64,000 nucleotides of DNA from positions 744,001-808,000 of the forward strand of contig JAVHJL010000005.1 of NCBI GenBank assembly GCA_036971715.1, read 5' to 3'. This DNA comes from Arthrobotrys musiformis (taxonomy: Eukaryota > Ascomycota > Orbiliomycetes > Orbiliales > Orbiliaceae). The translations under genes and the position numbers were made by a program. Below, in pieces: positions 25,401 through 35,319 of this stretch (position 1 is the first letter of the stretch; the number at the start of each line of letters is the position of its first letter). The notes beneath the pieces were generated by a model. The model worked only from the letters and a program-made list of their open reading frames with translations, searched no databases and was not told the DNA's origin.

Positions 25401-25778
25401 TAAAACAGGAGAGAGGAGGGAGTTAAAAGGCTCTTTGTCGAGGATAGTGGTCTGAGTAATGTAGAATGGAAGGTAGGATTAACATGACGAATGCGTGTCA
25501 ATTTCTTCCAAGCGGTGGTTCAAATTAATAAATGAAAAAAAGAGTAAAAAAGGATAACACAGACCCCCCCATATATAAACTCCTTTTATCATGAAAGAAG
25601 AAACAAGTTGGCATGATTCATAAACGACGAGACAAAGGAAATAATAGAAAACAAGGAAAGCGATGTACAATTCCGATTAGAATTTTATCATTTTTGAGAG
25701 CAGAAAGAAAAAATATTAGGGAAAGGAGACTGAAAAGGTTTAGTTGACAAAAAACTTTTATGGGATTGGCGTAATCGT
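22405..25778. other. Intergenic, 3.4 kb, no supported protein gene
   Basis: Upstream region of HSF1 and 3' flank of HSP70. The frame at 24151-24498 (115 codons) has a good ATG context, but there is no recognisable family and it looks like chance. The stretch 24790-24870 is AT-rich. A non-coding RNA or long 5' leader for HSF1 is possible but not visible from sequence. Confidence 0.55.
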
Positions 25779-26718
25779 TTAGTCGACTTCCTCAACAGTT
25801 GGGCCATCGTCACCACCAGCGTGGGGAGCACCACCAGCGGCACCTGGCATGCCACCGGGAGGAGCGCCACCAGCACCGTAGAACTTCATCATGATTGGGT
25901 TGGCAACACCCTCGAGTTCCTTCTGCTTGCTCTCGAACTCGTCCTTGGTGGCAGTGGTGTTGTTGTCGAGCCATTCGACGGTCTCGTCGATAGCCTTCTT
26001 GAGGGTCTCCTTGTCGGCAGCGTCAAGCTTCTCTTGGGCAGCTGGCTCGGAGAGGGTGTTGCGGAGAGAGTAAGCATAGCTTTCAAGTTGGTTCTTGGCC
26101 TGGATACGACCGGCTTCGGCTTCATCCTCAGCCTTGTACTTCTCAGCCTCAGCCAACATGCGCTCGATTTCCTCCTTGGACAGACGACCCTTGTCGTTGG
26201 TGATGACAATCTTGTTTGTCTTACCAGTTCCCTTCTCGACGGCAGAGACGTTGATGATACCGTTGGCGTCAACATCGAAGGTGACCTCGATTTGTGGAAC
26301 ACCACGAGGGGCAGGTGGGATACCGGTAAGTTCGAACTTTCCGAGAAGGTTGTTGTCCTTGGTGCGAGCACGCTCACCCTCGTAAACCTGGATCAAGACA
26401 CCTGGCTGGTTGTCGGAGAAGGTGGAGAAGATCTCGGACTTCTTGGTTGGGATAGTGCTGTTACGCTTGATGAGGGCAGTCATGACACCACCAGCGGTTT
26501 CGATACCAATGGAGAGAGGAGCAACGTCGAGAAGGAGGATCTCCTGGGTCTTGGAGGAGGTGTCTCCAGAGAGAATGGCGGCCTGGACGGCAGCACCGTA
26601 GGCGACGGCCTCGTCGGGGTTGATGGACTTGTTTGGCTCCTTTCCGTTGAAGAAGTCGGAGACCATCTTCTGGACCTTGGGGATACGGGTGGAACCACCG
26701 ACCAAGACGATTTCGTGG

Positions 26719-26750
<32 letters not shown>

Positions 26751-27883
26751 GACACGCTCGACGGGTTCCATGGTGGAACGGAAGAGGTCCTGGCAGAGTT
26801 CCTCGAAACGGGCACGAGTGATGGAGGTGTAGAAATCAACACCCTCATAGAGAGAGTCGATCTCAATGGAGGTCTGGGCAGAGGAAGAAAGAGTTCTCTT
26901 CGCACGCTCGCAGGCGGTTCGGAGACGACGGAGAGCACGGGCGTTGGAGGTCAAGTCCTTCTTGTGCTTCCTCTTGAATTCTTGAACAAAGTGGTTGACG
27001 AGACGGTTGTCGAAGTCCTCACCACCCAAGTGAGTGTCACCAGCGGTGGCCTTGACTTCGAAGATACCCTCTTCGATGGTCAAGAGAGAGACATCGAAGG
27101 TACCACCACCGAGATCGAAGATGAGGACGTTTCGCTCACCCTCAGCCTTCTTGTCCAAACCGTAAGCAATGGCAGCGGCAGTTGGCTCGTTGATGATACG
27201 GAGGACGTTGAGACCGGCGATGAGACCGGCGTCCTTGGTAGCCTGACGTTGAGAGTCGTTGAAGTAGGCTGGAACAGTGATGACAGCGTTGTTGACGGTG
27301 CCACCAAGGTAAGATTCAGCGGTTTCACGCATCTTTGTCAAGACCATGGAGGAGATTTCTTCTGGAGTGAAGGTCTTTTCCTCGCCCTTGAACTCGACTT
27401 GGATGATTGGCTTGCCACCCTTGTCGATGATCTTGAATGGGAAATGCTTCATGTCGGACTGAACCTCAGCGTCAGCGAACTTGCGACCGATTAATCGCTT
27501 GGCGTCGAAGACGGTATTGTGAGGGTTCATGGCGACTTGATTCTTGGCAGAATCACCAATCAGACGTTCGGTGTCTGTGAAGGCAACCTATTATCACAAC
27601 ATCATGTTAGTATATGTTTTTTTTTTCTTATTCCCACAATGAGTTGTTGAGGTATGGAAGGAGGGGAACGGATGGTGGGGTAGAAGCGAGCTGCCCCACT
27701 ACCACCACCACCACCATTGACCGATTGGTGGTAAGAGAGAGAGGAAAAAGGAATGGATAGACTTACGAATGATGGTGTGGTTCTGTTACCCTGGTCATTG
27801 GCAATGATTTCAATTCTGTCGTCACGGAAGACACCCACGCAGGAGTAGGTGGTTCCCAAATCGATACCGACAGCTGGAGCCAT
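25779..27883 (-). CDS. hsp70: Cytosolic HSP70 chaperone (SSA type)
   Basis: ATP-driven chaperone of 641 aa; exons on the minus strand are 27883-27767 and 27587-25779. The 179-bp intron lies in the first conserved region, after NRTTPSF and before VAFTDTERLIGD. Visible signatures are GIDLGTTYSCVGV (phosphate 1), IFDLGGGTFDVSLL (phosphate 2), VLVGGSTRIPKVQ and the linker-proximal LLLDVAPLSIGIET. A GGAPPGGMPG-rich tail ends in EEVD, the marker of cytosolic HSP70 that binds TPR co-chaperones. There is no signal or transit peptide and no HDEL. Codon use is strongly biased to C/G-ending optimal codons, as expected for high expression. A TATA box and candidate heat-shock elements lie upstream on the same strand. 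Confidence 0.98.
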
Positions 27884-28220
27884 CTTGAATGTGTGTATGA
27901 GATGAGGATGAAGTTAAAAGAGGTCTAGAAGATGTCGAAGGGTTGGTTCTTTGATTAGCAAGCTGGAAGCAACAAAAGAACACGGGAAAAAAGAAATGGG
28001 TATCTCTTAAAACAAAAGGAATCGATGATAATGAACAAGATGAGATGGAAAAGGAGGAAGAAGAGGAGCTGAGAAGTGAATCGAGCTTCTTTCTAGTTGA
28101 GGCCTTTGTTGGTCTTGTTTGGTGATGATGCACAAGCAAGCAACAGGTAGATGTGAGATGGAGAGGTGTGATGTAAAAGTGAAGGAGGAAGAAGAGGAAG
28201 AGGAAGAAAGAGGAGGTAGA

Positions 28221-28229
28221 TTTATATAA
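28221..28229 (-). promoter_or_regulatory. TATA box of HSP70
   Basis: TTATATAAA on the minus strand, about 340 bp upstream of the HSP70 ATG. The implied 5' leader is about 300 nt. This is the only TATAAA-like word seen between the start codon and the HSE-like motifs. Confidence 0.55.
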
Positions 28230-28415
28230 CGGTATTTTGAGACGCTAAACAGCTTCCTTTCTTTCTTTTTTTTCCGTTTCTTTTCTTTTCTTCTCTTTTC
28301 TTAGACACTTACCTGGCTGATGATTCCTTGACGGACGATGGAAGAGTAAGATTGGGAGACAGACAGACGGAGGGGGATAATAAGAGCGAGGTAAGAGCGA
28401 GGTGGTTGTGGATGG

Positions 28416-28428
28416 TTCTCGATGCTTC
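28416..28428. promoter_or_regulatory. Candidate heat-shock element (TTCnnGAnnnTTC)
   Basis: Three 5-bp-spaced HSF subsites: TTC (28416), GAT (28421, one mismatch to GAA) and TTC (28426). They lie about 190 bp upstream of the HSP70 TATA box, in the usual position for inducible HSP70 promoters. Confidence 0.5.
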
Positions 28429-28474
28429 CTTTGTTGGCCTTTTTAATTCTTGTGCTCAGAAAAAAAGGCTGGCA

Positions 28475-28492
28475 GAATTTTTCGGAGCTGTC
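28475..28492. promoter_or_regulatory. Candidate degenerate heat-shock element
   Basis: GAA-nn-TTT-nn-GAG-nn-GTC, with correct 5-bp phasing over four subsites but only the first perfect. It is a weaker match than the element at 28416. Confidence 0.35.
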
Positions 28493-28553
28493 GTTCGATG
28501 TGGTTCTGCGGGATTCCAAGCTCATACATCATAATTCGCTGTTACCCCACCAA

Positions 28554-28561
28554 TCACGTGA
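28554..28561. promoter_or_regulatory. Palindromic E-box TCACGTGA
   Basis: Perfect 8-bp palindrome in the HSP70/TAD1 intergenic region; the core CACGTG is bound by bHLH factors of the Cbf1/USF type. Functional relevance is not shown by sequence alone. Confidence 0.35.
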
Positions 28562-29107
28562 CCACGCTAACCACTAACCGCCGCCAGCATTATACAATAC
28601 TAATATTATAGTGGCACAGAGCTCACGCAAGGCTGCGCATCCATCCTGCATACAGAGTACATAACCTCAGTAGTGAAGATGCACGTTAGTCAGTAACTCG
28701 GAAGGATTCAGATCCTAGGTTTCTATTACATATCACTGGCGTAAGGACTTGGATAGTGGATAGAGTTAGGACAGGCGGGTAATCTCCCATACCTGATCTC
28801 TCTCCTTCAGCTTAGTCATCACGTTTCGCATACAAAGAACAGCTCGCCACCCCTGTCGTTGTCGTCGAAACCAAAAAAAATAATCAACACACCCCCTCCA
28901 AAAATGCAACAGCCTTAACCACCCCGCTTAGTGTTGCCCAAGACGGTCTGCATCTGATCACGATACCACCTGGAGACCCCCTTCTCCCTCTTTGCGTTAC
29001 ACCAGACAGCCCCATCGACCATGGCCACATGTATGCATCGATGCTTATCCAAATGGGGTAATTTCCCATAAAACACCAAACAAATAAATATAATATCATA
29101 TAATATA

Positions 29108-30349
29108 ATGTCCCTCGAAGACCGCATCGCCACCCTCGCCCTCCAAACCTTCTCCTCCCTCCCCCCAAAATGCAAACCCCGATCCCAAGAATGGATCCCC
29201 CTCTCCGCCATAGTTCTCCAAACCTTCGATAACAATAACGACAACGGCGTCTGCAACCTCCATCTAGCATCCCTAGCAACCGGCTCAAAATGCATCCCCA
29301 CCACAACCCTCCCCAAATCAACAGGCCTCATCCTCCACGACTCCCACTCCGAAATCCTCGCCCTGAGAGCACTAAACCACTTCCTCCTCCAAGACGCCCG
29401 CCGCATCCTCACAGACCCGGAATACACATCCCCATATCTAATCTACAACAATAACAACACCAACAACCCCCCCTTCACAATCAACCAATCCCTCAAAATC
29501 CACCTCTTCTCAACCGAACCCCCCTGCGGCGACGCAAGCATGGAATTCATCATTTCCGCCCAGGAGGACCCAACCCCCTGGTCACCCCCCTTCCCACCCA
29601 CAAACCCCCAAAATACCCTCCCCGGCCGCTCCTACTTCTCCACCCTCTCCATCGTCCGTCGAAAACCCTCCCGCCCAGACGCACCCCCAACCCTCTCAAA
29701 ATCCTGTACCGACAAAATAACCCTCAAACAATTCACCTCCATCCTATCCTCCCCATCCTCCCTCATCATCTCCCCCAAAAATGCATACATAACCACCTTC
29801 ACAGTACCCTACAATAAATACAATCCACACGGGTACGCAAGAGCCTTCACTCCAGAAGGGCGACTCTCCAAGATCCCCATACATAACAGCAAAGACGAAG
29901 AAGACGAATACAAATTCTCCCAAATCACCCCCACCCCTCTCCCCCCTTCCTTCCCCTTCGAACATAAATACCCATTCTCAAAACCTCCCCCTCAAGAAAC
30001 ATCCATAAAAGCCTCAAACCTCTCCGCAGTCTATATTAACCATCTAACCCCAATAACAGAAGTCCTAATCTCAGGTGTAAAGCAAGGTAACGCCCAACTC
30101 TCGCCGGGCGATAGAAAAGGCAGCGTCGTCTGTCGAAAGAAGGCGTGGATGCTGTTACGGCAGGTAACCGATCTCTTACCAGAACAGTATAATGATTTAA
30201 AGGATAAAGTAGAGAGTTGTGGCAGTTACAGAGAATTAAAGGATATAGACCTATACCAGACCCAAAGAAGAAGGGAAATGAAACGTCTTGTTACGGATGC
30301 ACTAAATGGATGGGAAAGAAATATTGGGGATGATGACTGGGGGATTTAA
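29108..30349 (+). CDS. TAD1: tRNA-specific adenosine deaminase 1 (A37 to I37 in tRNA-Ala)
   Basis: Adenosine deaminase of the ADAR/ADAT1 family that converts A37 to inosine in tRNA-Ala. Single exon, 413 aa, near the family's usual size. The N terminus DRIATLALQTFSSLP, followed by a basic KCKPRSQEW stretch, matches TAD1. Zinc and catalytic residues are in HDSHSEILALRA (HSE in place of HAE) and EPPCGDASM. The third zinc cysteine is in SKSCTDKI. The C-terminal half (STVVCRKKAWMLLRQV type) is as in other TAD1 proteins. The coding strand is extremely C-rich in its first 950 bases. It converges on SUZ12 with only 163 bp between stop codons. Confidence 0.93.
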   Translation: MSLEDRIATLALQTFSSLPPKCKPRSQEWIPLSAIVLQTFDNNNDNGVCNLHLASLATGSKCIPTTTLPKSTGLILHDSHSEILALRALNHFLLQDARRILTDPEYTSPYLIYNNNNTNNPPFTINQSLKIHLFSTEPPCGDASMEFIISAQEDPTPWSPPFPPTNPQNTLPGRSYFSTLSIVRRKPSRPDAPPTLSKSCTDKITLKQFTSILSSPSSLIISPKNAYITTFTVPYNKYNPHGYARAFTPEGRLSKIPIHNSKDEEDEYKFSQITPTPLPPSFPFEHKYPFSKPPPQETSIKASNLSAVYINHLTPITEVLISGVKQGNAQLSPGDRKGSVVCRKKAWMLLRQVTDLLPEQYNDLKDKVESCGSYRELKDIDLYQTQRRREMKRLVTDALNGWERNIGDDDWGI

Positions 30350-30512
30350 TTGACGATAGATCTGTACATTTATACCACCGTGTGATACCCAATTGTCTAA
30401 AAGAATAATAAGATACAGGGAGAATAACAACAAGGATAATATTATACACCGAACCGCCTGCCATACGCGCCAAAGGATATCTCCTCCCAAACTCCAGTAA
30501 CAAATAATAAAA

Positions 30513-32717
30513 CTACAGTGTCGAGTCCAATACCCGCTTACACTCCTTTACAAGCACCCGATCGACTTGCCCCCTCAACCTCAGCGCAGCAACGAACTTA
30601 TCGAACTCCTGCCGAAGGGAGGGCGCCTTTAGGGTCTTCTTGTTCTGCCGACAAAACCGTATCAAACAGTCGTGTAAATGGTGATTACTCCGTGGTCTAT
30701 CCTTCCAGTCAGTAACCAGTCAAGAATCATCGGCAACAAGAAACACCTACCCCTCAACGGCGACATGGCCGCCCCACAGCTTCAAAAATTCTCGCCCAGC
30801 AGAGGAGAAACCCGAGGCATCAATTTTCTACCGACACAATTAGCTTCCCCGCCGCCCCACTTCGTCATTCCCCAAAAATAAGTACCAGTACATACCTCAT
30901 TAACTTTCGCCGCCACCCACCCCTCATCAATCTCATCCCCACTCTCACTAACCTCGTCCCCAGCCACCACCCTCTCCCCCGTCAAAAACCTCACATAGCC
31001 TTTCCCGTCTTCCCTCCCAGCAACAACACACCTCCTCTTCTCCTTCTCCACAATCCCAAAACTTAACTCCGGCACAATCTGCATCTTCCTCAACATCCTC
31101 CCAGGCGCATTCATCAACTTCCTCTCCGCCTCCGGCACGGCAACCCCTCTAGCCCACGTCGTATCCCCCTTCAAATACTCCTCCAGATTAAACGCCCTAT
31201 CCCCCAACCCCTTCGGTCTGATCCACAAAAACTTTCTATCATTGTTCCCGGGAGGTTGTGAGAACCGTCTACCCTCTTCAACAGCGGGCTCCACCAGAAT
31301 CTTTACATGATCCTTGTGCTTAGCGTATGCTTCCAAGGAACACGTAAAGTACGTGTGTGTATGCAAAAGGTGGAACCTCAATCTATCGAGGCTCTGGAAT
31401 GTGGTATTTTGGCATATGACACAAGTATACGCATTCCCCTGGTAATTGAACACGTAGAGCTTGTTGTTCAAATTCACCGTCGAGGTATAGGAATTCTTAT
31501 GCGCATCCTTGTCGTCGAAGTTTTTCACGTGGCCGCGGAAGGTATAGTCGATACGGATCTGTTTGCGACGCTTAGAAGGTAGATTCGTATTCGACATACG
31601 TTGCTGCCGCTGTTCCTTCTTCTTCTTCTCCCCGTCGTTTTTGACAATTCGGTAGTTGATATCTTTGTTCCACCGGAGGCCGATCTTGAGTTTTGGGGAC
31701 TCCGAGTCAGGATCTAGATCACTCCCACCGGCCTTTACCGTCGTCACAACCCCTTTGTCTAATCCATCATTGCAAACCAAGTTTTCATCAAGTCGTAAAC
31801 AGGCTTCGTAATAACCTTCTTCTCCTCCCGTATCCCCTCTTAACCCAATCCGACAGCTTACTTCATACCCCGAAGAGGCAAACCTTTTCCCACTGGCATC
31901 TTCAATCGCAAATGACGATAGCGGGATCATAAAAGGCCGTTTTGTGCCAAACACCTGTTGATCCGTAGCATCCGAATCGGTCCTTGAGACATTGACCTTT
32001 ACCGCTTCCGTCGCTCGTAGTAGCTCGCGTTTGCCCTGCCCCTCCTCTTGCGGTCTAGACCGGGAACTAGTCTTCCAAGAACTTAAGCTAGCCGATGGCA
32101 TTGCAAACAACCTCATCTCGCATTCGCATGAATCATGGTCAATCCAGCCCTTCGGAAACCCGCTACGAAATTAATTAGCATCGTCCCGATGGAAACTTCG
32201 ATATGAATGAAACTAACCTGACAACCTCAACATTCACCCCAAATACAACGTCATCATCAAACTCCGGAACAACCCCCAACCTCCTCACAATCTCACTCAT
32301 CTTCCTGGTCCTTCCATCCCGGTTCCAGTACCTCCTGCTCACCCTCCTCCCTTCATTCTCTGCCTTCAACAACCTTGCCTGGTCGTTTAGGATTCTAGAT
32401 ATATTCCTCTCCAAAAACACTTTTTGCGCATATTTTGCAAAAAGGTTGTACAGGAGTAGGTTACCCTGATACGCATCAGACAGCGTAAGTGGAGGCAAAG
32501 AATTCGATGGAAACGTAGTATTAGTGTTGTTATTGCTATTACCGCCAGCAGAGCGAGGCTGATAACCGCTGGTGTTGTTGTTGTTGTTGTTGTTGGTTCT
32601 ACGCTTGAGCAGCGAAGTCGATACCCGAAGTCTGGTCCCGACGGCGTTCTGGATCCCAGAGGTTCTGGATCTCATCGATCCGGGGCGGACGTAGGTCGGT
32701 TCGTTCTTTCGCCTCAT
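30513..32717 (-). CDS. SUZ12: SUZ12-like PRC2 subunit (zinc finger plus VEFS box)
   Basis: Core subunit of Polycomb repressive complex 2, needed for H3K27 methylation by the EZH2 homologue. Model of 675 aa in four exons on the minus strand: 32717-32218, 32162-30896, 30827-30751 and 30696-30513. A single zinc finger (CVICQNTTFQSLDRLRFHLL, then HTHTYF) is at about residues 414-436. The VEFS box spans about 490-675: DEGWVAAKVNE joins KIDASGFSSAGREFLKLW, the counterpart of the conserved LWNxH core, and continues as HLHDCLIRFCRQN. The N terminus has an Asn-rich tract coded by a GTT/AAC repeat. The last two exons are short (77 and 184 nt) and easily missed; without them the VEFS box would be truncated. 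Nuclear. Confidence 0.88.
32575..32600 (-). repeat. (AAC)n trinucleotide run coding poly-Asn in SUZ12
   Basis: GTT repeat on the plus strand, AAC on the coding strand, giving a run of asparagines near residue 45. Length polymorphism is likely. Confidence 0.75.
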
Positions 32718-33660
32718 TTTGGCTCTGTGTTCCCTTTCTTTTCTTCTTTCTTTGAAACAAGAGAGGTGGGAATACAGACGGGACAGCTGTCAAAGCTAGC
32801 TAGTCCGTCACGTAAATTTGACCCTGGGCTTCGATTCCAGTTGGGTTTGGGCTTGGGCAATCAGGCAGCTTAACCTTGACCTCAAATTGTATGAAGCAGC
32901 AACACCCACCAACCTGATGTGCAGATGTGGACACGTGATAATTTACCTATCACCTTCACAAAACTATATCCCACCATTAGTAGATGTAATGATTCTCGAA
33001 AGGACTAGAAGTAACTTACCTTGATTGCCTGCATTTCCATCATGGGCATTGGTGGATGCATTCGATGGTTGTGGATTGAATAGATGCAAGAGGTGGTGGT
33101 GGTCAGGAATGTTTGGTTGATGTTCTGGACTGGGGCGGATTAGGCAAGCCTGGTCAATATGCAACAATTTCCAACAGCGGACAGCGACCTCAACGCCCAT
33201 TTACATTTACATTATATTAAAATTTTATATCGATCTGCTCAAGTAGATTCACGATCATATCAAATTGAACATTCTTTATATATCTATAATTTGAAATTCA
33301 ATTGTGTATATAATAGTAGACAGCCAGATCTTCGGCGTCCAGAACGAAAGAAAGAAGCCTCGAATACATATGATCGGGCAGACATATCGCCAGTTCATCT
33401 CATGTCGTAAATATAAATAGCAATCAAAAACGAAAAGAGAAGGCAAGAGACGAAAAAAACTATAAATCCAACGCTATGTAAACATCTTCCATAAAAAAAG
33501 AGCGGGTCGAAATGGAGTATAAAAAATGCCAACCGAAAAAACGCCTGATAGAATGAATATACTCCCGACCTCAATATCACAGAGTGTCGTATATATATAA
33601 AGGGTATAAAAAGCAGGAAGGGGTATCTTATATAAGAGAGGAGGGGGGTTAGGGGGAGTG
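32718..33660. other. Intergenic, SUZ12 promoter and receptor 3' flank
   Basis: Carries the upstream region of SUZ12 (minus) and the 3' flank of the rhodopsin-domain gene. The part 33190-33620 is AT-rich. No gene, tRNA or repeat seen. Confidence 0.6.
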
Positions 33661-35319
33661 TTAGGAGATACTATTGCTCCTCCCCTTCCCCAGGCCCCGC
33701 GCAGCCTCCCTCGTCGCCTCCCTCGCAGCCTCCCTCGCAGCGAACGGAATCGTCGGCGATGACGGTCTCCTCGGCCCGTGAAAGAACCTAGCAACCTTTG
33801 CCGGCCTCGTCAAGCCAACTGCCGGCTGGCCATGGCTCCTACTCCCCTCAACCCCAACTTCTTTCCCAACCGCCTCCCTCAACTCCACATCCGATGCTCT
33901 CTCTTCAATGATATAAAAACTCCTCTCGACAGTGATATCAGTCAGCGAGTCATTCCTCCTCTCCATCCTCCTAATCCCTTCTTCCCTCTCAATCTCCTCC
34001 CTCGACCCCAACTCCACATACTCCGTCCCCCCACCCCTCTCAACCGTCGCATCAGCAGAGTAACTCACAAACTTCGCGGGGCCCTTATATATATTATTCC
34101 TCTCAAAGATACTAATCCCAAACCCCGTGGACCTAGACCCAACTCTGGACCTACTACTCGACTTCCCCTGCAAGCTAGCCTGATACCGTTGCCTCCACCT
34201 CTTAGCAACCCGTATCATAGTCTGATTCAACGCAGGAAGACAGGTAATAATCGCCGCCAACGAACTCTCCATAATCCCCCAGAAAGCCACAGCAGTAGCA
34301 TTCCACGTCAAATCGAACGAATTCACCATGATGGAATAAAACAAAAACACCCGAATGGCCGTGAACACCATCGTGAACACCCCCAATATCAACAAGAAGA
34401 TGAGATTACACTTCTTCCCCGGGGCGAGCGGTAATCTGGCCAGTATCAACAGTGGCGGAAAGATTGTTAAGGCGTCGAGGATTATATGTCCCGCTATTAA
34501 TCCCGCGTACGCTGCTAGGGATTTGGCACTGATGCATGTGCCGTCGTATTTATGTTGCAACTTGAATGTCTTTGAGATCGGTGTGCCGCATTCGAATATC
34601 TGAACCATCACGCAGGCGAGGAGGAAGGCGTAAGAAAGGCCCAAGACGGTGCGAAGGTAAATTTTTTGACCGCGAGATTGGAGATGCGCCAACCGCAGGA
34701 GGAGGTGCAGGATCGAGCAGCGGCAGAGATGGAGGGCGCAGTACCAGAATATGGCGTGAAGGAATTGCATCTGATATATGGTTAGTTGGTATACTAACCA
34801 CCATCGAATGCATCGCAATAACTTACCTTCAGATAACCGTGAATATCCGACATCGCCAGGTCATAGATATGAAATCCCAGCCCCATCCTCACGGCTATAA
34901 AACCACATTAGCATCAAAACCAATCGATGTATAAAGAATATTTAAACTTACCAACCAAATTAACAACATTGAACGCACAATAAAACAACTATCAAAAATC
35001 AGCCAAAGCCCCCGAATCCAATACAAAAATATATTAAAAGGAAACCTACAAAGGCAACAAGCATAACCCAATCATCCATCCCAAAAGCCCCACGGCTCCG
35101 AACCCATAACCTCAACAGCACCACCGCCGTCGAAATAACACACAAAATAATCCCGGCAACCAAACAATAAAACGTATTATTCGGCGGATCGTATCGCGGG
35201 TCGATTTCCTGCGGGAACACAAAATCTTGTGGGAATTTTTGGAACAGTCGGAGTATCGGCAGCAAAGCTTCCCTGTCTTCGGGCGTCTGGCGGTGAGGAA
35301 TGTTCAAAACGTTCCCCAT
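33661..35319 (-). CDS. Rhodopsin-domain integral membrane protein (PTH11-like)
   Basis: Seven-helix membrane protein of 494 aa carrying the fungal rhodopsin domain found in PTH11-type receptors. Exons on the minus strand are 35319-35050, 34988-34952 (37 nt), 34894-34827 (68 nt) and 34770-33661. The N terminus has no cleavable signal. Helix 1 (FYCLVAGIILCVISTAVVLL) is followed by the signature RLWVRSRGAFGMDDWVML. Later helices include FLHAIFWYCALHL, LSYAFLLACVMVQIF, AGLIAGHIILDALTIF, IFLLILGVFTMVFTAI and AFWGIMESSLAAIITCLPAL. The last ~130 residues are a charged cytosolic tail. No CFEM domain is seen. The intron at 34771-34826 is only 56 bp. The ligand is unknown; such proteins are often involved in surface sensing, but this is inference from the family. 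Confidence 0.87.

Larger units (their letters stand above)
27884..29107. other. HSP70 promoter/leader and TAD1 upstream region
   Basis: Divergent regulatory region between HSP70 (minus) and TAD1 (plus). It contains a TATA box, heat-shock-element-like motifs and a CACGTG box, listed separately. A consensus-looking splice donor (CAG|GTAAGT on the minus strand near 28312) lies upstream of the TATA box. It may mark an alternative far-upstream transcript with a 5'-UTR intron, but this is unproven. Confidence 0.55.

Noticed and set aside
25821..27494. 557-codon open frame on the plus strand, antisense to HSP70
   Set aside because: It is the known artefact of HSP70 codon bias: strongly biased C/G-ending codons keep the opposite strand open. 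Its Leu/Val/Gly/Glu-rich translation has no domain signature, and similar antisense frames in HSP70 genes have been misreported as genes.
33661..34818. Reading the last receptor exon from an ATG at 34818 through the 56-bp segment 34771-34826
   Set aside because: Consensus donor GTAAGT and acceptor ATCAG flank it, and splicing restores continuity with the upstream rhodopsin-domain exons.
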